From positions 106,275-131,406 of the forward strand of contig NW_014577934.1 in NCBI RefSeq assembly GCF_000485595.1: a stretch of 25,132 nt of DNA, in the 5' to 3' direction. The position numbers and the translations under genes are program-made. Each line of letters starts with the position of its first letter. Positions within the stretch are counted from its first letter, which is position 1. Positions 9,336-21,300 of this stretch are shown piece after piece. This stretch comes from Priapulus caudatus (taxonomy: Eukaryota > Priapulida > Priapulimorpha > Priapulimorphida > Priapulidae). The notes below the pieces were generated by a model. That model saw only the letters and a list, made by a program, of their open reading frames with translations, was not told the origin of the DNA and searched no databases.

Positions 9336-12300
9336 CTTCTCTCTCTCCTCTCTCCTTCTCTCTCTCGGGATCGGCGAAATTTCATTCACACTTTCCAAAC
9401 ATGAACGGCTTATCCGACAACTCATGGCTCCAAAATATGGTTACAATTTGACGACCGCCCTTGCGTCTGCTCTCTCTATTTTTCGGCTGTGCCATTTCGC
9501 TCGAGCCGTCCCTATCTTTTCATTATATCTACCGGCATTTCCGCGATTATGCCTATAGCCAATATCTATGACCTCTGTTCTCTTCACTCCACTAATATGG
9601 TTCCTGACTTTTGGCCCGCTGGACTTTGTCTTGGTTCTTGGAGTCCCGTATGCCTATCGGATTTATTCTAAATTTTGTATCGGTCCGGCTCTGTCCTGTC
9701 TGTCTGCTCTCTCTGTTCTCCTTTGCGGATCTGTAACGCAACCATAGTGTCGGCGAAAAACCCTGCTCTCTGGTCCGACACTTGCGGAAATATCAATCAG
9801 ACCAATATTTGCTTTCTGTTCGGCTATATCCTCTAGGGCTTAATCGCAGAAAACTCGGGTCTTGTGCATTTCGGCTACTCAGTTTCACAAGGACCCTCGC
9901 TCACCCGACCCCCATCCCACGTCACCCTCCCCTCCTCACTCCACGACCCCTCCGGCCACAACCCCCGCCACGACACCCCCTGCCAGTGACTCCTCCCCCA
10001 CCCACGACCCCCGCCAGACGAACCCCGCGCCACGACCCCCCGCCACGACCCGCCCGCCACGACCCTCCCCCACGACCACCCGCCACGACCCCCGCCACGA
10101 CTCCCGCCACGACCCGCGCCCTCTCCCCGTAATGTGATACAGGGACGTAGTGTCGTGTTGTACACGGGACGAAACGATAGCTATCGCCGAGAGAGGCCGG
10201 CCGCTGGCCGTGAGTAGTAGCACTGTGATAGTAGCTTACACCCCCGGTATTCTGGCCCACCCGCGCCTGATCCCTCCAGCTGACACGCCTGTAGTTCCAT
10301 AATATTATATATATATATATTCTATATAGTTTGGGCGCTTGTGCCTACTGTTTGCTGCTACTGCTGCAGACGCGGCGGGTGGCGAATAATGGACAAACAT
10401 TTGGCTGCTATTTGCACCGCGGGCTTTCGAAATACTGTCGCACGTATGGTTGGATTATGCATTTACCGTGGCGGTGACAACTCAAGTTTAATTTTTAATG
10501 TATTCGAAAATTCTTCCTCCTTATAGTGCACTCTAGGGAGAGAGCATCGCTATGAGGCGTATCTAAAGAAAACCGTCTGAGTCTAAACTTTTTGTGCGCG
10601 CGTGCGAACCCGCTCCAGGGACGACCCGGCCCCACCCAGACCTCCGCGCGCGCTCGGCGGTCTCCGCTCAACTCTACGCCAGAAGCGCTGCCGGGCTGCC
10701 GCTCTGCCCCCTTTTTTCCCCCCCCCCCCCCCCCCTCCGCGACCCCTTTCCTCTTCCTCGCCGGGGGAGGAGGCCGCCCGGACCCCCCCTCCCTCTCCCC
10801 TGCCCCCGGCGCCCCTCCTCGCCCGGGCACTCCGCTCTCATCCTCTCGCTCTCTCTCTCGCTCTCTCCCTCTCTCTCGCTCTATCTTTCTCCTACCCCTC
10901 TCTCTCTCACACTCTCTTCCCTATCTTAATCTATTTCACACACTCTCTTTCAAATATTCTGTCTATTTCACACACAGATAGCCTTCTTTCTGAGAACCGT
11001 TCGTGAAACGAACTCTCAGCCAGTATGAAGTTTGCCATGGTTTCTCAGGCTTGCTTCCATGTTCCATTTCGACTTTCTTTCATTACAATCACCACAAATA
11101 CTGCTGCTGTAACAACTGCATGATCTAGCATTTTCAAGGCACTAGTTTGCAAATCCTAAAATTGGCATTACTACATCATACATCCACACACCCACCACCA
11201 ACTTGACTTAATAGCCACTCAACAGATGCACAACATCACAGCATCTACATTTAAAAACACATCGCATTATAACACTGGAGGTGACTAGGGCAGATGTATG
11301 CCAAATTTCATGAACACACAAACTAATGCCTTTAAAATGGTGATGAGCATTTAACGTGTGTACGCGGCACACATGCTAATGCTCACAGCCTTGGTGTAAA
11401 TGTTCTTTCGCATGAGGTGAAACATTCTCACTGCTGGTGGTACCTGATAAGCAAGTTCAGTACATGGAAGAGGAAGGAGCCGAAACAATTGTGAATCTGT
11501 AGTATTCGAACAATGCTTCCAATGCCTATAGCATACGGAGAATGCATCCAAGCACTTGCTTACCATTTTTTAGTCGAAAATGCTTCATCCCAAATTTATG
11601 CTGCCAGGGTCTATGTCTCCCTGGGTATTGCCGCGAACGTACCCTGGGTACGGTCAGCTATACCGGAACATTACCCTGGTACTATCTAATATCGCCGCGA
11701 CCGTACCTCGCCTACTCCACTAACGCAGTCTAGGGAGTCGCCTATGCCTACTCCCTAACCCTAACCATGATCAGATAGTTACCGAAGGGTACGTTCCGGC
11801 AGTACCCAGGGAGACACAGACCCTATCAGCCAAATTTATAGCATGAGCTTACAAGACTAAACCGTGCAATCAAGCCATGATATGTAATTAAGTTGGAATA
11901 GACTATTGATCTTAAAAACGAAATTACATATTCTGGCCTTTACTCTCATTCTAGGAATATAAGCTCAAACTTACGTCAACCGGGCAGAAAAATGCATTCT
12001 TCTGCAATATTTGGCATCTATTGGAAACCAGTCAATTCATATAATGAGCACCATAGTACACATACTATCAAGAGTGCATAATAGCATATTATGCACTCTT
12101 GATACTATCTTCCTATTCATAAAAGGGATTATAGTTGTCAAACCAGTGACAATGCCAACATTTCATTTCGTCGAGCTTCGTGACATCCCAACTAACTAAT
12201 TGAAAGGCCCCCGAAAAAAAAACCATGCCAAACTTCTTTAAACTTTTGTCGTGGCTCCAATAGACACCAAACGAGCATTGGTAAGCGAGCTTGCAATTTA

Positions 12301-15300
12301 AAGATGGCGGCATAGAAAACAGCGAGGATATCAAACCATCGTTGGCACTCCTCCTACCTGACACTGCTTACGCCACAGATCAAGGTTCTTGCGCTGAGGC
12401 TTGCTGAAGTGGTCCCACACCTTCTGCTTACTGGCCGCACTGAATACGCGATCAATCTGATCAACTTCAAATAACAAAAACATCCAGTTTATTCGAGTCT
12501 CGTCAGTGAAGGAGTTATGAGGGATAAACCTCCCAAAGCTAGAAGCAGCCGGTGCCACATGGTCAGCAAATTTTTTTATTGTGAAGCCATGACAACAGCA
12601 CACTAAATGACACTGTTGTTCTTGTGTTCTGTCGAATACAAGAACGGATCATGCTTTGCTTGGTGTGACATGTCTATTATAAGACACTGATTACATGGAA
12701 TTGTGTTTTCCAGTTTGATCGATAAATCCACCGAATTACACTTTAAAAATATTTCACTTAAACCTCAATGAAAAGTGATTGGTGGTACTGTCATTTATTT
12801 AGCATTTTAAGCTCAACTATTAACCACATCAGCCAATGAATGGAAGCTTCATAACAAGACAACTTTACAGGCCAGTGGCACCAACATACTTCAGCTAATT
12901 TTATAAACTCACCTTCAAATACTTCTGAAATTGAAAACGTGTTATCCATACATCCACAGTCACGCACACGCACACACACATACACACGCACGCACCCACG
13001 CACACATTCACACACGCACTCACACACAAGAACACGCTCACGTATGTACGCATACACAAGTAAAATCATTATCCTCTCCTTATATAAATGTATAATAAGT
13101 TAATTAAATGCTGTAATTTTGCAAACCCAAAATAAATTGGAAACTGGGTAACAGTTTAACAGGAGATTCGTGGGCCATGCAAGTATATGATTACATTAAT
13201 GCACACAGAGATAGAAGCTTTACTTTAAGTTTAACATCTGCTCAGGTGGACCTGGAATCACAATATTTAGTTTGGGAATGCAAAATATACTTCTTGCACA
13301 CAGAAGACATGTGAACAGATGTTTGTCATCAATGTTCTGTTACATTCTGTCTACAAAAAGTATTCTCGGTCAACTTTACCTGGGCAACATTTAATCGATT
13401 GTTTAATAATCACAGTAGAACTGCTACACTCGAATTGTATGTAGAACAATACTTTTTTTCATGATAAAGTACTTCCTTACTTAGTTATAATAGATCATTA
13501 ATTTTAGACCAACAAACCTTAATTTTATTATCAAACATTCGTTTAAATGCTGCATTGTCGAATATATAGAGCGGTCATATCCGGGACAGGTTACTAAACA
13601 ATTCTAAATGGGTAAAAAAGTTGTTATGGAATAGAAAGCATGGCAAGAGATTAGTGAGATAGACTATCCGTCTACATTTAGAATAAAGCAAGGCACAACT
13701 CTTTTCATTTCAGAATGCTAACTGAATTGTTCACCATGTTTTCAGTCAAATCCCTCATTGACGCTACAACGGCTGACAAGAGTTTTGACAACCATGCAAT
13801 ATTTACTCTCATAGTGTAGCAAACAGATTTCATTCTCAAAATGAAAGGTGGTCTAAAGCTGGGTTTACAATACCAACTTTATGCTGTCAAATTAGCGACT
13901 CAGAACAATTTCGCAATTATACAACCGACAATCGGCAGTGTAAACGTAAAAGTTGTGCGAGCAACTGGTTAATAGCAACTAGTTGGGAAATTAGAACAAG
14001 TTGCAATCTGTTCCCGAATTGTGAAATTGGTCCAATTCGCCAATTTGACAGCATATAGTCGGTAGCGTAAACCCAGCTTTACAGTTCAGAAATGCTCAAC
14101 GGGTAATAATCCTCAAGGGTCTTCCAAATCCTTGACGGCACCATACATTGCTTTCCGCACCGGCATTACTGTATGGCATCATCAAGCATACGTCGCTCAT
14201 ACCATGCAAACCAAGATACCTTACAGCAATGCCATCAGTAATTAAACAGTGCAGAAGCAACCAGAGTAAAAAATACACGGGAGCAATGAGAGATTCACTC
14301 TTCAAACCTCCGAAATCGCTCCCGCGAGGCTCAAAATAGCTCCCGTAAAAATCTTGACGAGAGCTATTTTTCCCACAAACCTTTGAAAAAGAGCTCCCGT
14401 GAAAAAATTTTCCCCATGGAAGCAACCCATATAGGAAGGAAACAACCATAGTTGATTTATGGATAAAGCAACTCTGACTGAGACTATAAGGAAGCGAAAG
14501 ACGAGGAAGTATTACAAATAACAGTAGGATTAGCCGTAAAGGGTCCCGAAGGAATTCACGAAATTCCAACACAGAAACTGCTTCGTTGGAAGAACCGACA
14601 AGTCTCGGGATGAGATATCAGCAGCTTACTTTCACAGCATTAACTTACATCGACGACCCCCTAGCTCGTGGAGACGTGGCCATGCGCAATGCAGCAAGAC
14701 TGCAACGTCACTCGCACTCACACCATGCAACACTCACTGCAGCGTCGGCCACACCCCATGCCTCGCAAACTGCACACCCGCGTAGGTTCACGCTCTTACA
14801 TTGCGTCAGCAGTCCCTGCATGCGCTGTTTCATCTGCTCCTTAAATTTCATCGCCTCCTCCTCGTAGGCCTGCTTCTGGTTGAGGATCTGACGTACGTGT
14901 GAGTTGGTGCTCTGGATCATGCTGTAGAAGGTGTTGGCATTGCGGCGGCTGCAATCACCGCGCTCCAGCCACTGCATCAGCAGCGATGAAGCCTTGAAGA
15001 ATGATTCCTCATCTGCACACACGTAAAGAGGAACACAGTCAATAGAGGCCGACTTCCACCCCACAACAAAAATAACCCATGCCGTAGTAATGAAGTTGCA
15101 TACTAAACACACAGTCACGCTCTTCATTTGTACCTGTATATAATTAAACGTTTAACAATTTAAGAGGGAGAACTTAACTTATAAATTACATGCATGTGAT
15201 GCTCAAAAGCAGGGTATCTCATTTTCTATATATATAATGTACGGAGGGAATTTCACACAACCATGAGTCACGCTCACTGCAGCTGGGGTTGTCATTGCAT

Positions 15301-18300
15301 CTAGGGTTGTTTATAACAAGAACATACTGTCGAACATGAGCCAAACAATGCTGGATGAACCGGCTGTGTTATTATACTTTTTGATTTACTTCTTGGATAT
15401 TGCTATGTTTTGGTGATGCCTGGGTAAATGCTAGATGCCCATGATCCATGGGCCGCAAATGGCTAGTTGCCTATTAACTTGTTTAACTAACATGTTACCT
15501 CCAAAATGTAATTCATAAGTGTAAATAAAGCAGACCTGCCAACCTGTGATTCATGAAAATAGTAAGGCTTTTCTTTTCTTGCAGCAGGTGGCCATTTTGT
15601 TTGTATGTTATGCGCGCAATGAATGATGGGACTAACTCTAGATCATGCGAGAACAACGTGAACGCGTGATCCAATATGGCTGCGCCCACAATCGCCACAT
15701 ATTTCTCGGCTCACAATGTAAAAAACATTAATTTTCACAAGTCGTAAAAAATCATAAGTTTTTCAGTTTGATCGTACATTCGTAGAAACATCATGGAATT
15801 CGTAAGGAATACGAAAAAATCGTAAGGGTTGGCAGGTCTGAATAAAGTAATTTGAATTGAATTGAACTGAAAAATAACGTGCTTTTTAGCTGTTCGGAGA
15901 TGGCCATGGCTTCGTGGTCGGAAAAGTGGACGACTGGGGGTGGGCTAGGCGGCCGCAGTCGCTCCTGCTCCATACGTTGTCGGTGTCGCAATTCGCGCAT
16001 GACTCCCCGCTGGGCACACTCCCACTCATACAGGTCGTCCCGCGCCTGCGCAAAGTCTACATGCAGCCTGCCAGAGTTTGGTGGGTCCATGTTAGAGCCC
16101 ATTCGCACCCTGTAACCTGCAATTTCAAACGAATGTCAGGCGAGACAGAAGAAAAGGATCCTGGTGCTAACAGCTGTCTTCTAAGCAGTGTTGGCAATAG
16201 CAGTCCAGCCCCCGATTCCTGGACAGGTAACTGTTGAGCAGGACTGGATTATGTACAAGTACAAAATATCGAAATCAAGCCACGCTGGATTTTCAGACTA
16301 ATTTTTAAAACTGCACTTATACTGTGTTCCTCCAGATAGCATTCACATATTAGCCTACCTTCCAGAACGTTGACCCTGTTAAAGAATACCTCAATATATT
16401 AACAAATCACAATGTGGAATGGCTCTTTAGAAAAGTCCACCCAGATCATGCCACCAAGCAGTCCATAATTTGTTTAAGAATGTTTGTATCTGTAACCTAT
16501 ATAACATATTGGCTCTTGTGATGAACACCTTTATATGTGTCACTCACCTGAAAGCTCAATTGCTCTGTTAATATGTGCATTGTCACCAATGTAAGACTCT
16601 CCCAACTGCATCCAAAGTTCGTTGTCGATCATTTCTTGCTCAAACCGGATGTGGCAGAAATTCTTCTTGCTCATCCGCACACTGATGATAGGGCCGCAGC
16701 GATCGAACACCTCCTGGACAATTTCCTCTGTTACATTCTCAGGAAGCCCACCGACAAAGACTGTGCGACATCCTGGTGGTCTCTCTCTCGTAGACGGAGG
16801 CGGAGCATCTACAAAATGTTAACTCCTCGTGAGACAATAGTAGAAGCTAAGGTGTTCACATACTTCCTACACAGCCCAGGACAAGCCTTCGTCCAATTAA
16901 TATATAATATTAATTATAATAATATATATAATATATTATATTTATAAATATATATATATATATATAATATATATTATTTATATATATATATAAATATTTA
17001 TAATTATATAATATATAAACATATAATATATCAATATTCAATTAATTATAAGATGTCATGTCATTAGGAGTACATGAATAGAGAGGTGTACAACTCACTC
17101 GAAACATGAAAATTTAACAGTTGCACGCATTGGTTTATATATGATTTATTATGTAAAACTTAAGAAATCAATGGTAGAATTGTAGATCAAACTTGCACCC
17201 ATACTCTACTTTATATCCATACCTCTTCTTACTACATATATATAGATATAGCTGAAACCATAAACATGACTATACATTTTCACATAGTGTTGCTGCAAAC
17301 ACCCTCCTGCTGTGGTGTGGAACAGATGGCAAGGATTATTGCTGTTGACTTGGTTTTGCAGGGACTCAACTCCATGTGTGGTTCAACTAGTGATATTTAT
17401 AGATTAGTAGCTGCCTGACCACTGACTGTGACCTGCACCACTGCTGGGAGTGCAGAAAAAACAGATGGTGCATGGCCTACAGTAACATCAAATAAGTCAA
17501 AAATAATAACGAGAAGAAGGAGAATTATATGACATGTTAATGCAAAATATTTCGATGATTTGTTTGATGAAGATTGCTCATTTTTGGATTCTGACGAACC
17601 CAGTCAATGGCACATGTTTCACCCCAGTGCACAGGAGTGCTCACCACAATGCCAGCCGAAAATCTAAAATCATGTTCGACGTTCCAAGATATATCAACGT
17701 AATCAGAAGAGCCACTGATGTGAAGTAATATGTGAGAGCAAGTTTGATAGGCGATGCATATTTTCATATCAATTTTGTTAAGTTTTAATGTAATAAATCA
17801 AAGGTAAACAAAGGCATGCAAATGTTGAATTTTCATGTTTTGAGAGATACACACTCCTCTCTAATCATGTACTCCTGGTGTCATCATGTCAATAATCGTG
17901 CAATTTTATACGCATATATATATATGTGAATCTGACTTTACGAGTTCTCATGTAACATCGTGTTCTACTACATGGCTTCTTATGAAGCATACAATGTACT
18001 TACTTGGGTTTGGGGGGAAGAGAGTGCAGCTCTTGCAGTGGATGATTTCTTTTTGTGGGAGAGGAGGTCCTGGAGGGCCCGGTGGCATGTAACCAAACTG
18101 AAGGGAAACAAAGAAAATTGTAAATATACATCACACAGAATATAGAGACATCTCACTGATGCTGATAGGGTCTATGTCCCCCAGGGTACTGCCGGAACGT
18201 ACCCTGGGTACGGTCCGGTATAACGGAACGTACCCTGGTAACTATCTAATATGCCGCACCGTACCTCGCCTACTCCAAACCGTACCCTGACTTTCAGCCG

Positions 18301-21300
18301 ATGTCTTAATACATACCGCTTGTCGGCAGGAAACGCACCGCTTTATGCTCCCGTTCCTTGTTTCTGGTCCGTTCCCGCAAAATATTCGTAACCCTTACCC
18401 TGTTACGTTTCACCTCCCGACCCTTTCTACAAGTGTCAGCGAGTCTATACGTTTCCAACCAATTAACAGCATGAGAAACTAGCGGCCGCCCCAGTCGCCA
18501 GTGGCGATTAGAAAATCGACCGGGCGACTGCTTGCTCGTGTCAGCTGGTCCGGCGGGGTGACTAGATAATCGCCGCACACTCAACACATCAACGCATCAA
18601 CGAATGATTCGCCACACGTACAAAAACTCGCGACAGTCTAAGAAATCGATTGCTACATCGCCGGCAGCCCGGTGTTTTTATGACTGCATAACAATAACTT
18701 TTTATATCGCAGGGGCACTAGCGGATTAAGGGCGGGGCAACAGGGGCACGTGCCCCGGGCCCCCCACATTTGGGGCCCCCCACATTTAGAGTACCCTAAA
18801 ATTTACAAAACTGTCGTAATTGTGATCCACAAAATTCTTAGCATGTAACGTTGAAGTGATGCGTTTCCCATGCTGTTTCGCTGACTGAATTTCGCTGTTC
18901 AGCTGATTATGGTCCAGAGATGGCGCCTTTGAGGCGAAAAGTGACATTTTAAATTCGTTGAAACACGATGAAATACTCTCTGAATTTGCAAGCATGAAAG
19001 TGCGGAAAAAATACAGACTATAGGGCCCCCACACAATTGCGTGCCCCGGGCCCCCCACACGCTTAGTCCGGCCCTGCGCAGGGGTTATCGTGGGGAGTGA
19101 GGGCACGACCAGTGACACCTGACACGCACGCAATGAAAGCTGTTAACTGAATTCGGCACTTTTCTTAATGTAGAAAGTGGACTATTTTTATTCAGTTAGA
19201 TATCTAGAAGCAATGTAAACTGTATATTCTAGATTCTAGGCACTTGTAACTTTGCGGATGTGCGGCAGCATTGATCATGGGGGTACCGTGGACTGGGGAG
19301 GAGAAAAACGAAAGTAAAACCTTGCCCAGAAGCTCCCGGCATTCCTAGAGATTCCAGTACAAGTTTTTTTAACATACTCAAAGTAACTAAAAACACGCTC
19401 TGAAGTTCTGAACTTGCTCAGTCAATGTAAAAAGAAAGTTGAAAGTTGAAAGATGAAGGAAATGAAGTAAAAAAAAGAAATTGAAAATAACCATACCATC
19501 ATTACCATGATTATAATTCTTGATTTCCTGTCTTTGTCATGTTACCTGACTATGTGTACTGTGTAGTGCATATCTGTCTGTGTGAATGAAATTGAATAAG
19601 AATGTGATTGGTTTCTTAGTCGAGTGAAATGAGATAAAAAAAACGTGATCGAATGTAATTTGTTGATGATTTCTTAACACTGATAGTCTGATACTGGTGT
19701 AGCTCCAAGAAACGGTATTGCTAGAGTTAGTATATTGACGTTAGTCACACAGCCTGGTTGGGTTAATACTGGTGCTGAGTGCTGAATGCTGATGAATGAT
19801 ATTAGAGTCAGCGCATCAAAATTATGAAAATTTTAACAAAATCATGCTATGAAAAAGTAATGCTGGCCAAGCCTAATAGCTCCCGTAAAAAAAATTACGA
19901 GAGCTCTTTTTTTCCATACAAAATCAAAAAAGAGCTTTCGTAAAAAAAAGTAATTTTTAGGCTGCCGCACAGGAAATAAAAAATTTACCAAACTTATTAT
20001 TTTGTTATTTTCTACTAACCTTCTACATTATTCTAATGAAATGAATGGTAAATTTAATCCGAAGCCTAAAGTCCATGCAAAGTACACAAACTCTCCATGT
20101 TTGTTGTGTTCGATTTTCTAGGTCATGCTGATAAACCTCTGCTAATTCGATAATACTGGGCATCCTTGACCAATCACTGAATCAGCGATCGCGTAATAAA
20201 ATATGATAATTTTGATGATAATAGGAATAATGGGCGGTCTTCAGAGACCGCTGATCTTTGAAATCGACTTGCGGACTTGTTCCGATTTACTACGCATCAG
20301 TGTATCGAAACGAGTAAAAAATATGATGTTTAAGAATACATTAGAATGCACATCACCAAATTGCACCATCCCCCCTATAAAAACGTCCCCACATCCGAGT
20401 CATTCACTTTGCTACGACAGAAATCCTGGACCAGTGCCTACTTACCAGGACCAGTGCTTCCTCAGAGGCACTGGTCCTGCTGGACCAGTGCCTCCAATTA
20501 TCAGTTTTTCACCCTGATTAAGATAATCATACAAATTTTCCTGTTCCACCACAATACTTGGAGCCATCTTTCAAAAATCTCGCGCGAAAATGCGCGAAAA
20601 TGTCGTAAACATTGCGAAAGAAAAACGCATTCCCGATCATCGCGATACTTGCAAAAGGATTGCGCGCATCAGTGACAGTGTATATAGGTCGAAATTTCTT
20701 CTTGGTTTCACAGTTTCATACTCCAATCCAACTTTATAAAGAGATCATACAGGTTTGTATGTATATTTCAAATTTTGCGACATCAGTAGTGGGCAGAACA
20801 GGGACAGTCAGGGTACGGTAGGCAGGGGCGTAGCCAGTATGTAGCACTGTAGGCCCGGGCCTACACTTTTTTTGCCAAGTTATCTTTTTTTTTAAAACAC
20901 CCATAATTCAAATCCATAAGCTTGCTGGACGAGTTTAAGAGTCTAGACAGGAAAAACTATTGAAATGAACGTAGCAAGAATATGGCTAAATTAGGTGACC
21001 TATTCTTCTGTCATCTAGGCTGTCATTTCTATCGCGTGCCGTTTCATTCAACACTCTACCCGCCGAAAAAGACTAGGATCCGATCTTGTCAGTTTTTTAA
21101 CATTTCGTTCGTAACACTATTTTAACTCGTTTGTTTTTTGGGTTTAAAAGTGATATTGAATGAGGTGTCTCAAGTTAGCAAGAGGCCAGGGAACCAGAAT
21201 GAACACTCGGGAAGGGCCGTTTCCAGCCATCTGGGGGGTTTGTAAAACCAAAAATTTTCTTGTACGCTCCGCGCCATGGTGCCGCTCCGCTCAGATAGTC

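Noticed and set aside
9015-9425. Leu/Ser-rich and Arg/Glu-rich frames on both strands
   Set aside because: These are artefacts of the CT microsatellite.
9782-10260. Pro/Arg-rich and Gly/Trp-rich frames
   Set aside because: They come from the C-rich degenerate repeat. Several mutually exclusive frames are equally open.
10495-11006. Overlapping Pro/Ser/Leu-rich frames on both strands
   Set aside because: They are driven by low-complexity C and CT tracts, with no domain or splice partner.
11351-11566. 71-codon minus-strand frame as an extra ENOX exon
   Set aside because: The flanking ENOX exons already join in phase with conserved sequence, and the frame has no ENOX similarity.
11770-11790. 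CCCTAACCCTAACC telomere-like repeat
   Set aside because: Only about two units, within the short MULE-like element. Too short to be an interstitial telomere array.
14096-14572. 158-codon minus-strand open frame between ENOX exons
   Set aside because: It spans the AGCTCCCGT repeat. No family features are present. ENOX is already continuous in phase across this intron.
15879-16237. Plus-strand open frames over the GRLHVDFAQARDD exon
   Set aside because: They are shadows of the strongly conserved minus-strand ENOX exon.
16573-16947. 124-codon plus-strand open frame
   Set aside because: It is the antisense shadow of the ENOX RRM exon.
17340-17400. Possible tRNA-like B box (GGTTCAACTAG)
   Set aside because: No matching A box and no cloverleaf could be built around it.
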